Of a stretch of DNA of 64,000 nt, positions 37,003-50,500 are shown in pieces. The notes under the pieces are model-generated. The model was given only the letters and a program-made list of their open reading frames with translations. It was not told where the DNA came from and searched no databases. The DNA is taken from contig NC_091864.1 in the NCBI RefSeq assembly GCF_019399895.1, positions 3,574,001-3,638,000 of the forward strand, written 5' to 3'. The stretch is from Cardiocondyla obscurior (taxonomy: Eukaryota; Arthropoda; Insecta; Hymenoptera; Formicidae). The position numbers and the translations under genes are program-made. The first letter of the stretch is position 1; each line of letters begins with the position of its first letter.

Positions 37003-37926
37003 TCAGAATTTAAAAAAGGTTTTTTTGTAATGTTTCATTTCATTAATACTTTCTTTTATATCATCCAAAGCTCTGTGGTTTAGTTTTTTCCTTGGTAGTG
37101 AATTATGTACGTATACATTCCATCTTCTAAAAATTATAAAAATTTGCTTACATTATTATATTGTTCTCATAAAATCATCTTTAAAAAAAAAACTACAAGA
37201 TAGATGTTCGCATTGCGTTAACATTTTTGTTCGTTTCTTTCTTTTTTTATACGAAAATAGTAGAAATCAGTTATTACCTGGCAATTTCCTTAATTGTACT
37301 AACATCAATAATTCTGTAGTGCAAGTACTCGTTAACTAGTGGCATATATTTGTATAGAAAAAAACGATCCATGTACACTGAATTTCCAGCCAGTGGACAT
37401 GACTTTTCTGGAATATGTTTTTTTAAAAGTTGAAGTACCATCTTTTCAGCCTCTTCCAATGATATTTTACTTGAGCGAGATTCTTCAATTAATCCCGTCT
37501 GAAATATATAAAAATTATGTTACAAAAATTTAATATATATTTATTTGTAAATGCAAATAAATTTGAGAATATCTACATTATTTATACACATTAAAATCTT
37601 ACTTTCAAGTGATTTACTTTACACCAATCATTCATATTTTCTAATATTGTGTCAGATTGATGTATCACAATATTTAATTCATTGCTAACAACATTTAATT
37701 TTTTATCAGTAATGATACAGGCAATTTCTAATATATGATGTACATTCACATCAAGACCAGTCATCTAAAAAAAAAAAAAAACACACAATTTAATTAATTA
37801 ACACTTTAAAATAAATTGTTGGATAAACTTCATTATTATTATTATTACATGTAAATGACATTTATAACATTTTAATACCTCCATATCAATCCATACAATA
37901 TGACTATTACTATGATAAGATGACAT
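37003..37926 (-). CDS. REXO2: Oligoribonuclease (REXO2, DEDDh 3'-5' exonuclease)
   Basis: Four coding exons: 37926-37879, 37764-37603, 37498-37278 and 37126-37003, giving 184 residues, the length of bacterial oligoribonuclease. It degrades 2-5-nt RNA remnants to mononucleotides, mainly in mitochondria. All four acidic/His residues of the DEDDh site can be seen: IDMEMTG (Asp, Glu), LAGNSVYMDRFF (Asp) and HRALDD (His, Asp). ECACLITD-like EIACIITD, MNDWC and YRIIDVSTIKE are further family blocks. The chosen ATG gives no mitochondrial presequence. The exon is open upstream (LLDSINK) to an acceptor, so an N-terminal extension from an upstream exon is possible, though I found no in-frame ATG for it. 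Confidence 0.93.
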
Positions 37927-39038
37927 TTTGTTTATTGAGTCTAATAACCTGCAAATAAAATTAAAACATGAAAAGTTAAATAAAAAGACTAAAATCGTAT
38001 TTATTAAAAGATATTAATTTCTTTAATTTAATTAATATTTGTTTAATTACATGTAATTGTAAAATTGAATATTAACTTTTATATCAATCACAAGGGTCTA
38101 AGACATTTTTGCATGCTCTTAAAATATGTTTCACCCAAGTAATTAATTTACACAATAAATTAACACATTACAAACGATTGAAACAATGAAAAATCAATAA
38201 AGCTACTAAGAATTTTTTTGGATACATCTCACAATATCACTTTCGAGATAACCTCCAATTACACTTGGTAAGCTCAGAAACAAAAAAAAATTACGTACCT
38301 TTTTGGGATTTTAAAGTATTGTAAAAGTTGAAATATAAAAGTTCTTAAATATGACAGTACAAAACGGTTGTTAATAATGACTATTTGTTTCAGGTAATAA
38401 TAAATATTATCAGTCGAAATTAACACTAAAAGATTTTGCTACCTGCGTATAAATTCACGTTGCACGATTTTTATTTTTTGTAAAGTATTCTACAAAGCAG
38501 GTAGTGTTTTTTTTTTTTTTTTTGCATGAACTATTCTATGTATATAAACTTTTATTTATTAAACATTAAAATTGTAAATTTAAGTTCAGAAAAATCGAAT
38601 ACGATAAATAGTAATAAAAACGATAAATAGTAATTACCACGAGTTTCATTTATAATTATCCATATAATTATCTTTATTAAAATAGTTATACCAAAAGGAT
38701 CAGTCGCTTATGTACATAAAATAATATGCCTGTCTCATAAAGTAAGAGTAAGGAGACCCGATTCTATAAACAAAAAGTGGCTTACGAAAATGGCACCAAG
38801 TGTAGGAAGGATTTCCGCTGAAAAGAATTGAATCTTATGGATCGACGCCATTTGCAATCGGTAACCTTACCCGGCTTTTTAGTGCCACTTAACCAACACC
38901 GACTGCACTTTACTTACTTCATGGTGGAATCATTCGGAAATGAGTTTCGCGCATTCCTACGTGATCAGGCCTAAATCATTCAACGGGGAAGCGAGGTGAT
39001 TATCTTTGCGCGCGGATCCGCGCGGACGAGATTTTGTA
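37927..39038. other. Intergenic/promoter region between REXO2 and MED28
   Basis: An acceptor at about 37950 (minus strand) implies a REXO2 exon further upstream. A candidate is about 38786-38880 on the minus strand, ending in donor GTAAGC at 38785. Its only ATG (at about 38853) would be out of frame with REXO2, so it may be a 5' UTR exon. The part at 38870-39038 is GC-richer and should hold the divergent promoters. AT-rich elsewhere. Confidence 0.45.
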
Positions 39039-41401
39039 ATGGCGACGCCGACCAACAGCAGCGGTAACCTCATCGACGAGTTCGAAGAATCGTTTCAGGT
39101 AACATTCAGGCATATCGCACCACGCTCCCGTACGCTCCGTTATTTCATCGACATAACGCGCGTTATCAATCACGTTTCCATCCCGAGAAGCTAAATTAGT
39201 TTCCAATCGTCCTTAAAATATTGTTTTACCGTCATTAAATATGTGCGTCGTCGTTTATACTGAACGTTGCTTGCTTTTTCAGCAATGTTTGAGTATACTG
39301 ACAAAGGACGAAGGAGCAGCCAACGGTGGGACCGGCGCGTCTGGTGGTTTGATAGTGGATAAAGACGAAGGTCGTGCAGAAATGGAGCAGGCTACCATGA
39401 GATTCATAGACTTGGCTAGACAGACAGAGGCTTTCTTTTTACAAAAGAGATTCCTCTTGTCCGCGTTGAAACCGGAACTATTGGTCAAAGAAGAAATCAA
39501 TGAATTGAGATTAGAGCTGGCGCGCAAGGAAGAATTGATAAAAAGGCACAATGATAAGATTTCTGTTTGGCAGAGTATGCTGTCAGATCTGCAAGGGTGG
39601 GCGCAATCACCTGCTCAAGGCCCAGCACCTAGTGGTAATATAAGATTAATTTATTAATTTAAACTTTTTTTTAATTTAATGAGAGATCCTAAATAATATT
39701 AATATTAATGCCGGTAGGATTGCCAAATGGAAATCAAAGTGGACAAAACCCACAGGTTGGTAGTGGGGGCACTAATGCTTCCATGCAGCAGCAGCAGCAA
39801 ATATTGCAGCATCAACAGCAATTGCAACAGCAGTTGCAGCAGCAGCAGCAACAGCAGCATCCACAATTGCAGCAACAATTACAGCAGCAAATGCAGCATC
39901 CGTTGCAACAACAGGTATTTAAGTAACATTGTCACAATTAAAGTTAAAAAATTTTTTATTCTTTACTGCTGTTGAATTTCATACTTAAAATACACTTTTT
40001 TTATAAATCAAAAGGAAGAGGAAAGTGAAATCGAGTATGAGATAAATACGATTAACAGAGCGAATGAGAAACGGGATGACATGGAAATTATTTGGCAACC
40101 TTACTTATAAGTATTTTTTTTCCTTTTTTTTTTAATCTCAAAATTTGCGTAATTTTTTTTTTATATGTTTTTAATATTAAATCTATGTTTGCATCCCGGT
40201 GCTAAAATCGTGGGATTCCAGTGTTTTTTTATATTGCACAAAATATGTATTTATTTATGTTATTTACTCCTTATTTTATTATTTGTTGCATTCGAGATGT
40301 GTGATTGGTTACCTGTGTATGTCTGTACGGGAAAAAACGTATATGAGAAGACTTAAATTTATAAGGGTGATATATGAAACAGATACGCTTTTTTTCTTTT
40401 CTTCGATTGTGTAAGTACTCATTACAGTAAGTTTAAAAATATATATAACGCTAAATTTTTTTAACGGTAAATCATCGAAGAGATTGATCTTGACATGAGA
40501 TCATAGGGGATAATCGGTCTCGATGTGTGCAATATACGATGATCGTAATAATGTAATGATATCAGTGCCTTATATAACTCTTATATATAATCGTAGAAAT
40601 GTACAAAAAAGAATAGATTAAAAAGTTTAAATGTTACCTACGATAGAAATGCATATACAAAAATATAAATTTTTTATTACGAGAAAAGTATTAAAGAATT
40701 AACTCTATGTTATAAACAGTTATGTTAAAACAATGCCAAAAATGAGTAAAATCGAAATGTACAAATATTTAGTAAAAAAAAAAAAAAAAACTAAGATATG
40801 TAATAAATCTGATAATAGCAATAATAAATTTACGAGTATTCATAATTAATATATGTATATATCTCCATTAATAGAAAGGTCTAGTAATTATTCTTATATT
40901 TGACAATTTTTTATTTCTTTCGTTTACTTACCATCATTCCCGATAAAGTCTCGATTCTAGTTAGTTATAGTTGCGTATACATTTTTCTGAACGTGTGCAT
41001 GTGTGTGGAATATAATTTTGGATACTTAGCTATTTCAATATCTCGCCCACTTTTTTTTAAATTTATATCGGCAACAGACGAATGTCACGAACTTCTCTCT
41101 GTGTTTTTACTACATTCTTATCGTTTCTTTTTGTTGCACACGTGTACATGCTCCAGCTCTTCAAGGTTCTAATAAAATAATTTTACAGGTGCAACAGGGT
41201 TCTGGTGGACCACCTACGTCAAGTCTTCAAGGAGTTGGTGTACCAGTCAATCAGCAAGGCATGTTCATGGCACAGGGTGGCGTAGGTGGTAGAGCTACCG
41301 GATTCCCAGTTGGCGGTATGGGAAGTAGTGCTCTTCAAGGACCCTTGGCTTACCTGGAGAAGACAACGAGCAACATAGGGATGCCAGAGAGGCGGAGTTG
41401 A
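39039..41401 (+). CDS. MED28: Mediator complex subunit 28 with glutamine-rich insertion
   Basis: Four exons: 39039-39098, 39283-39634, 39718-39914 and 41189-41401, giving 273 residues to the first stop. MED28 is a head-module-associated Mediator subunit. Conserved parts: NLIDEFEESFQQCL at the N-terminus, the helical core MRFIDLARQTEAFFLQKRFL, LVKEEINELRLELARKEELI, and a late block GPLAYLEKTTSNIGMPE that in human MED28 follows the core almost directly. Here about 120 residues are inserted between core and late block: a run of more than 40 Gln with few other residues (39786-39912, mixed CAG/CAA) and a Gly/Gln-rich part. The stop is a lone UGA followed by C, and the frame stays open for 66 codons (next entry). 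Confidence 0.92.
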
Positions 41402-41602
41402 CGCGGAAGGGGGAGGGGCCGAGGCCGGGGTCGTGGAAGAGGACGAGGTAGAGGAAGAGGCGGCGGTGGCAGTGGACTACCGCCGCCACCACCGCTTCTC
41501 GATCCCTCAGACCCGTCGTCCTATGCTGCTGCTGCCGCAGTCGCAGCTGCTGCGGCGGCGCCCCTTCCCTCTCCGCAACAGCAGCCTCCTCCTTGCACAT
41601 AA
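41402..41602 (+). other. In-frame coding extension after the MED28 UGA stop (readthrough candidate)
   Basis: Directly after the UGA at 41399-41401, and in the MED28 frame, lie 66 sense codons before UAA. They encode ten RG dipeptides, then GGGGSGLPPPPPLLDPSDPS, an Ala-rich block and QQQPPPCT. The RG part uses many synonymous codons (GGA, GGG, GGC, GGT with CGA, CGG, CGT, AGA, AGG), so it is a protein-level repeat and not a simple DNA repeat. Readthrough, editing of UGA, or a sequencing difference would each join it to MED28. Confidence 0.6.
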
Positions 41603-43999
41603 ATATAATAGCGGTTTTAATTTCTTCTGTTGGAAGAGAAAGACTACACACAAGACTTTTATACTGCCATATTTGGTTATAATGAGTGTGTTTTGTGTTA
41701 GATTATTGTGACTTTAATGTACATTATCAGTGATAATGATAACGATGACATGAAGTGATTGAAACACCTTTGATGCGTTACTATTATATTGTGAAAATGG
41801 ACACAATTGATGCATACAAATGTATTATATAATTGACGAGCTTATTGAAGTCTCAATGGCAAACACGTTTTTACAATGCGTTTTATTGTGATCCAGCTTT
41901 GGATTAATATTACGACTACACGAGCACTTTCGCATTTTTTCTGAAACTGTTTTATACGCGAAAGATGGACGTTTGATATTGTTTGTACTAGTCGTAGAAA
42001 TCGTAAGATAGGGGCCAGCTTATGTGAAACACATGAAATTACGACGTAAAGTGAGAAAGGTAAGATAAATACTTTGTAATTAAAGCGGCAATAAGATAGT
42101 TGTACATAATTAAATTATAAGCAACATTATACTTTTACTCGTATACATAAGAATAAGGATATCTTTCTATTTCTTTATACTACATCGTTAGTTTATGATA
42201 CTGATTCTCGGAGATCGCCGACTTTTTTATGATAAACCGCGTTTATCGTTTTTGCAGTGCCTTTGGACACTTATCAAATGTACTGTTTGTGCGATATTAA
42301 TAAAATGTACATTGCCTAGTGTATTATGCAAAATCAAAATGTATATTATGCATGTTAGTCGCACTAATATAAGCACCCGTCTTGGACATATACGTAGAAA
42401 CTTGAAATTTTTACCTACATTTGCACAAATTTTCAAATATCTCTTGGAAACATAATGCTCACTCTGTGTGCCTGTAACTAACTTAGACTTTATTTGTACT
42501 ATTCAGAAATATTCTAATAAGATAGCAATTTTATGCTCGTATTTTTATGTATCATATGATAACGAAAAGAAATATTGTAATATAAAAATTATCAATTTGA
42601 CATGCAATATGAACATAATCTATTTTTCATATTGTTAGGCAATTGCTTATTTTTATATAATACGTCTTTTGCCCAGGACAAGATGCTTATATTAATTCGC
42701 TATTTTTAGATTTGACGTACTCATATATGTATAATATATGCAACTTTCATCCTGTACAGTATTATCGTATGCATTGTAGTATACATATTAATACGAATGT
42801 TACTTATATACATAATACAGAGCACGCTTCCTTATTTTTATTATTTCAACTATTTTAAAATCCTGATTGTAATGTTTTTAAAATTATTGATAAAAAAAGA
42901 GCTTTACATGGAAAAGCAATTCTACTGTACAAAATTTGTAAAAGAGTTGTATAAAATTTATTTTTTAAATTACCGTTTTATGTACGGACAATCAAACGTG
43001 ACAATCGGTAGATGTATATAATTATCAGTTTCAATTTGTAATGGAAACTGCATTTATATAGGGGAACGGTGTCTAACAGAGAAAAGATTTTTCTACTAAA
43101 AAATAAGGTACAAATTATTTATTAATTAAAAAAAAGAAAAAAAAAATGTGATGCTCGATTTATTAATATATATATATTTCACGTTACTGAATATATCTGA
43201 CAGTTGAGATTTGCGTCTTTAATAAGGATGAAAATTATTCTTGAAATGAACAGCTCTCACACATTAAGTATTCTATTTTAGACATTCTTTTTACCACATG
43301 TATACATTATTTTTACAGTTATTCTTGTGGAGAAATACAATTTAATCATATACGGAGTGGTAACTTGAAAAATGTAAGCACTGCCTAATTTGATGAGGTA
43401 TGACAATTTGATTTTGAAAATCGTGTAGTTTCAAATATTTCGATAACGATCTGTCAGATAGAAATGTAACTTTGAGATATATATTATCTCATTTATAACT
43501 TAATAAATATATCAAGAATTAAAAATACGTATAAATTGATTGATGCACTTAATATATGTATACTTTCAATATTCTTATAGTAATATATTTCTATATTATG
43601 CAGATATCACGATTTTGGTTAGGATTTTATATATTTTGTTAGAATTGTCAATTCAAGTTTTTATCTATTCGTAATATTCAGACTCATGATATTAAATCTA
43701 ACTTTTAAATTAGCAAATTTATAATCTGTTATCTTTTTTAAATTTTTTAAAACCTAATTGATGAACTTATTATCTATCTAGCAAGATGTTAAAAATGCCG
43801 TTCCTGGCCTATGATAAGTTATGCATTTTATCACTGATTAGTATCATTTCAAATCTTATCAAATCACTTGATACAATCCTTCTCAATATTAGCCGCATTC
43901 CCCTATATATATGTATATTTCTGTATACATATTTGTCTGTGTATAACTTTTACATATATATATGTATATAAAATTACAAGAACCCGTTTGACGTGCGAG
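41603..43999. other. Long 3' flank of MED28, convergent with LAP3
   Basis: AT-rich, with no recognisable exon on either strand. It should hold the MED28 3' UTR and the short LAP3 3' UTR. Confidence 0.55.
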
Positions 44000-46900
44000 T
44001 TACGCGAGCGCTTGTAAGAATTGTATAAGGGTACGTGTCGGGCGCCCGGTCATTCCGGCTGGGATATACGGCAATTCGTCATGGGCGGGACCCATGACTC
44101 CAGCTATGTCCAGATGCATCCACGGTGTATCTTTCTTTACAAATTCTCTCAAAAAGGCAGCGGCAGTACAAGAGCCACCACCCTTGCACTTTGCGATGTT
44201 ATTTATATCGGCACCCTTAACTTTTTCTAAAAATTATGACAAAGATTTTTAAACTTTATGTAAAGGATAAATATAATAATACGATAAATTGTGTTACTAT
44301 CCCATCTCTGTTTTAAGTGACAATTAAGGGATAGTAATTTTTTGCTAGGTATATAAAGAAATAAATTTTTTTTATCCAAATAAAAATATAAAACAGATAA
44401 GATTAAATTATATGTAATCGTATATAATTTTTGAACCACTTACTCGTCACTTCATCTGTGAAATGCTGCCACAAAGGAAATCTCCATACTCGATCACCAC
44501 TTATTGTGCCAGCATATTTTAAAATTTCATAAAGGTTGCCATCATTGGTAAAGACTCCAGTTGCAGCATTCGACAAGGCAATTCTTATAGCACCGGTCAA
44601 TGTAGCGATATCCACGATACATCTGTTAAGATTAACGATTTATCAGTTTATGTTTGATAATGTCTTAAATACATATAATAGAAGAAACCTGAAACTTGCA
44701 TAACACGACGATAAAATAAAAAAAAAGTTGATAAAGATATCTTTATCATATAGATATAATAAAATAAAATAAGAATTCTCCAAGGATCCGAATATAAAAG
44801 CTAAAAATTCATTTTCAGCAAACCTTGGATTATATCGCTGAGCATAATATAGCGCATCAGCAAGAATCAGCCTGCCTTCCGCGTCGGTGTTGTCCACGAT
44901 AATGGTCTTGCCGTTCATCGCTCGCACTAGATCTCCCGGTTTTGTAGCGTGCCCGGACGGCAAATTCTCCGTGAGCGGGATCAATCCGATGATATTTTTC
45001 TTAATTTTTAGCTCGGCCGCGGCTCGAATAGTGGCGGCCACGATGGCGGCACCGCTCATATCGGCGCGCATTTCGTCCATCTCAGCCGACGGCTGAAAAT
45101 AATAATTTGCCCTTAACTCTCATTCAATTTACATTGTTTTTTAAAACGAAAAAAAATAAAAAACGCGATTTACCTTGAGGCTAATACCACCAGCATCGAA
45201 AGTGACTCCTTTGCCGACAAACGTCACCGGCGGGTCATTCGGGTTCTCTGCTCCCTTGTAATTAATTTCGAGAAATCTGGGTTCTTCATTGCTGCCGCGC
45301 GCTACGCTAAGGAACGAGCCCATCTTTTGTTGCTGGACCCAAACCTTATCGTATATGTTAACTTGAATCCCGAATTTCACCAGGAAGTCACATACTTGTT
45401 GCGAAAATATCGTGGGCGTCATCAAATTCGCGGGCGTGTCCGACAGTTCGCGGGCCCAGTTCTGCGCCTGGGCCTTAATTATACCAACTCGCCATTCTGC
45501 CCTTTAAAAATACCAAGATATTAATCTTGTATTCGTAAAGCAGAATATAAGTTTCTTAATTTTAATGAACATTCTTAGGTGGCATAAAGAAACATCACTT
45601 ACTCTCCTTCACTTCCGTACAGCGAGATTTTTGGTAACTTTTTTTTTTTCTCTTCATTTTTATATCCTTGATAAAGCCACGTGCATAAACCAGCTCCTTC
45701 AGCGGCGGCTTCCGCGTCTCCTAAAGTTTCCACCTGAATGTCCTTTATCTCTACGTCATCTAGTATGCGACATCCCGCTGAAATAACAAAGTTTTAATAT
45801 TTAATTAAATCTATAATACTTGACGATAATACAATTTTCTCGTTAATGACAAATATGCCCAAAAGAACATGAATATTAAAATTTTGCATTTGGCAAAGTG
45901 AAATGACTATACTTTCATACAATGCATATCTTGAATAAGAATTACCTGCTGCTGCGGCACGTACGCATTCCTTCCCTTCATGGATCTCTTCAAGTTTGTT
46001 AATGCCAAGACCTTGTTTCCCCAGTCCAACAACTGCTACGCCGGTGTAATCTGTTTCATCCAAATCCCAAAACAATCTAGCATGACCTTTAGGGATCTTT
46101 GGTCCTGCTCTGTAGCGCAAACATTCGTTTATAATTAATAAAACGGTTCGAATCGTAATGATTTATAAGGAAAGATGTGTAACAGACGAGTGCTTAAATA
46201 GACAGAAGTTATCCAGACACAAATTCATAAATTTATTAATTACAATAGAATCTAGGCATTCTTTTGACATCCATTGCGTACGGTGTACTTGCATATTTTT
46301 TTTTAAAATACAATCTAAAAATATACTATTCTTTATTCTAGAATATATTCATCTTTTCCGTCCAGTTAAACATCGGTACATTTACAGTTAGTCACTTTGG
46401 AGAGTATAGCTACACATTAATTTCACAACTGCCGTTTTTTCAGAGCTACAGTATCAGCGGAGATACATTACGGAACTGTTTTTCACATTTAGTTCTCACT
46501 AACATTGTTGAAACGAGCATATTACAACCCTATTTAGCGGCTTAAGATATAAATACAATGAAATTTGTTTTATATATACAGTAGCGCTATAAATAGTAAT
46601 GTGACTTTGTCATGGGGTTTAGTTGGCATAATTGTATCTTGAAATAAAAGAAAGAATTATATATTTACTTGAAACAAAAAATATGCGATCTATACATTCC
46701 AAAAATTTATGCGAGAGCTGTTTTTATCGCAAAATATGTTCACATTTCTACTTGCTCTTTGTACATTGCTTTTTTTTCTTTTTTTTACCAGGCTCACATT
46801 TAAAATAATAATTTACTTTGCTCTAATTGTCTTTCAATTAATCTATGTTTCACTTTCAGATTAACATAATGTTACAAATAATTATCAGACACCCAAGTCA

Positions 46901-47535
46901 GAAATAAACGTTAATATGATCACATAAAGAAGTTTGATATGCGGTTAAAAATATGCCGCGAATCAGAGTGTTTTAGTAAATGTATGTGTTATCTATATGT
47001 ACTATTATCAGGGGAAACAAATTTAAGTTGCTGATTACTCTTTATCAAATTTGTTTACGGGCTTGTGCATGATACCGTCAAGTCATTCTAAGCTGCAAAT
47101 ACTGTTGGCAACTGATTATAAAAAAAAAAAAAAAAGTTTTTATATTACTGAGATTTCTATCACATGGTAGCGAAAACATCGATATTTTTTTTTTTTTAAT
47201 TAGTTATCGGTATTCAAAATATCGATATTGCAATTACTAGGTGATTTCTAAGAAAATACAGGTACGATTTGTATACGATTGCCAGTCATAAGTTGAATTT
47301 AACATTTTTAATGCACGTTATTGTTTCTAGATTTTTAAGAGTTGACTTTACGATGGATAGAGATATTGAAGTAACCGCCACTTGGATATGAAGAAGCGTT
47401 ATCAGAAAAAGTCACACATTTTGAACACATGCATACGTTCACAAATTTTCGCAGACTTGAACGCTGCTTCCAAAATTGTTGTACTTATTGTAGTAAATGT
47501 CACTCTTACACGCCACACACCGATCATATTTAAAA

Positions 47536-47568
<33 letters not shown>

Positions 47569-50500
47569 TATGTATATTTGCATAAAATACGATTTAGCAA
47601 GCGTGCAACTATGGTATCTCCGACGAGCGTTAAGTATCAATAACGTAAAATTACGAAAGATCATCGTTTTTATAAGTCATATATGCAGAAATATTTTTTA
47701 AACGTGTTGTAATAATGCAAAACTTTTACCATTACGATTCAGTCTGTTGAGATTAGAATTACATCTAAATTAGATTAGAAAATAGATTCAAGATACGAAA
47801 ATGTAATAATTAACAATACCGATTTTCCTAATCATCTTACACATAGTGTACAATTCAGAGAAAATATTTGTGCTCTCTGATACATTGAGCATGGATCAAT
47901 CGAAGATCTCCATTTGCAATAATTTTATTCACCGATAGTGACACCTTTCGATGCCGTTTTTATCCAATTTATAAATTACGACATTCGTAGAAATTTTCGC
48001 GTTATTATAAATTATTACGCTATTTAGAATGATTCCGTTAATTCTCGTTGTTATTCACACCTAAAATAATCACAAGACATACCATAAAATAAAAAGGGTC
48101 TAACGTTCATTTCTACACAGATTAATTTTATTCTCGATCCAACTTACTTTACGTATTTGAAATAAAAAAGTAAATTGGAAGATAGACATTAATTTGTATC
48201 GAAATGAATATACATAAGTATATGTAAACTAACGACATACATAAAACAATTGTTAATTTTCTTTTTGAAAGATATTTTTCATTATTTTATTTTTACTTTT
48301 GGCTTTTTTTATTTTTTATTTTTATTTTTTTTATTATCTAGACCCGTTTTAATTTATAGCAATCAAATATCGCATTTTACACATTTAAATTCCCTGTTGT
48401 TATTTTTACCTAATTGTCTCAAACCAGCTCTAATATTTTGATAATTCCTTGAGAGTTAGCAGCTACTACGACATTAGACATTTGTCTCCAGCAGACTGCG
48501 GACACAAACTCGTTCAGATCTTCCTCTCTTCTATCCTGCACTTCTAGTATACTTCGAACGGCGTCAAATTTGTACGAGAACAGCTGCTTCGTTAATCCCT
48601 TGTAGTATACGTATAACGCGTTGTTTTCCGATCCGCAAGCAACGTAATCACCGTCAGTCGCGAGTCCGACAAAATTCTTTTCATTTACATGCCCGACGAA
48701 CGACCGTAGACACAGCGGATTATTTATGTTCCACATCTTCAATTGCGAGTCCGTACTAGCGGATACAATTTCTTCTTTGTTAATAAACTTAACGTAGGAC
48801 ACGGCTTTGCGGTGGCCCTTGAATATGCACAGCGCTTCCTTCATATTACGTAAATCGTAATAATGCACACAATGATCCGCAGAACCGAACGCCAGGTGAC
48901 ACGAGCTGCGTGGATTAAATTTCACGCAGCATACATTTGCTTTCGCCTCTAATGACGCAACGGAATAATCGGTATTCAATGCCCACAATTTGACCCTGGC
49001 GTCATCGGAGCCGGACGCGATCAATCTGGTATCCACGTCGTTGAAATCAACGGACCAACATCTCTTTTCGTGCTCCTGAAAAGCCTTCGTTCTTTGAGCG
49101 GTTATTGCATCCCATACCGTCACAGTACCCTCGTAGTCCGAAGACGCGAGCATGCCTTTGTGAAAGGAATTCCATGAAACGCAGGAAATTTTCGAGCTGG
49201 AGACCATTTCGACGCATGGATAATGAATGTCAACGGTGTCCCGTATAACGGCACCGTAATCGAATACTTTTATTCGTTTAGTAACACCAGCAATCGCGAA
49301 GAATTCGTTGTCCTTATCGAACTCGATACTAGACACGATAGTTGAATTGTTGAAGAGATCGGAAGAGTAATTGAGAGTGGCCAATGGGCGCAGAGAATTG
49401 TATCTTGAAAACTTGACGAGATTTTCACGAAAAACGTCCAAACCGGAGCACGTGCTGTGCATACCGCCGTGCTGTTGCTGAGCTTCGCTTTGAGGCTGAG
49501 ATTTCTGACCGAGAAGCAGTTCCTTCCCGCGAGAGTCGAAGTAACATTGAACGAAGTCGTCGAAATGAGCGTGGAGTCTTTTTCTGCGTATGGCCAAAGT
49601 CGATCCACTGGGCTGGCCGATGCTCGGACTGACGGAGGTGTCGGTACCGCCGGGCGCCTTGTCGTTAGGTTTTATCATATTCGAGTCTATTATGTCTATA
49701 AGGCCGAGCATCTCTCGTCTGATGGCCGATACCTGGGCAGTATCGTTTTCACTCGCTTTTTTGACGTCCTCCACTCGCGGACACTTGCTCTGAACGTCCT
49801 TCAAAATATTCTCCACTTCCTCCATGTCCTTCTTAATCAGAGCGACTTCTTTCTGCAATTGATTTCGCTGTTCTTCCTTTTGCTGCAGCAAGTGTTTGAG
49901 GAATTCGTGCAGAAGCTTGTTCTGCGCCGTGCAGGTCTCCGCTTCGAGCAGATGCTTCCGTTGAGTCAGCACCTCCAGCATCACGTTGACGTCGGGCAGA
50001 GTAAGGTTGGCGCTTTCCGCCGCAACGATGCTTCTCAATCCGTCGGGCGCTGACGAATCGCTACCTGCCGTTCGGTGCCTATCATTGTCCGCGTACGAAC
50101 CTAAATGAGCGAGACCTTTGGTTCTCGTTTTATACTTGGAAACTAGTTCGTCCAACAGAAAGTTTGGGAAAATGTCTTGGTCGCTCAACGTGAAACTGCA
50201 TTTCGGACAACGGTCCTTAATTTCTAAGCACTTCGCGATACAATGATGACAAAACGTGTGCCCGCAACGTGTAATATACGCCGTGTCGATAAGATCGAAA
50301 CAAATCGGACACATGTAGTCGTTGCTCTTATCTTCTAATATCCCAGTCATCCTCTGGAGCACATTTGTAGGTGGATGTTTATTAATTTTAGAGCTACCGT
50401 CGCCTAATACACCACTGCTCCCTGCGCCGCTATCGTTCCCCATATTACTGTCGCCAGGAGTCGACATTACTACTATTACTCTACTCGGGTCCCGTCAGTC

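Noticed and set aside
41295..41711. Open frames on both strands over the MED28 end and tail
   Set aside because: They are other-frame readings of the RG/Pro/Ala segment. The MED28 frame is the one continuous with known protein.
49457..50053. 198-codon plus-strand open frame within COP1
   Set aside because: Antisense shadow of the COP1 coding sequence; no recognisable domain.
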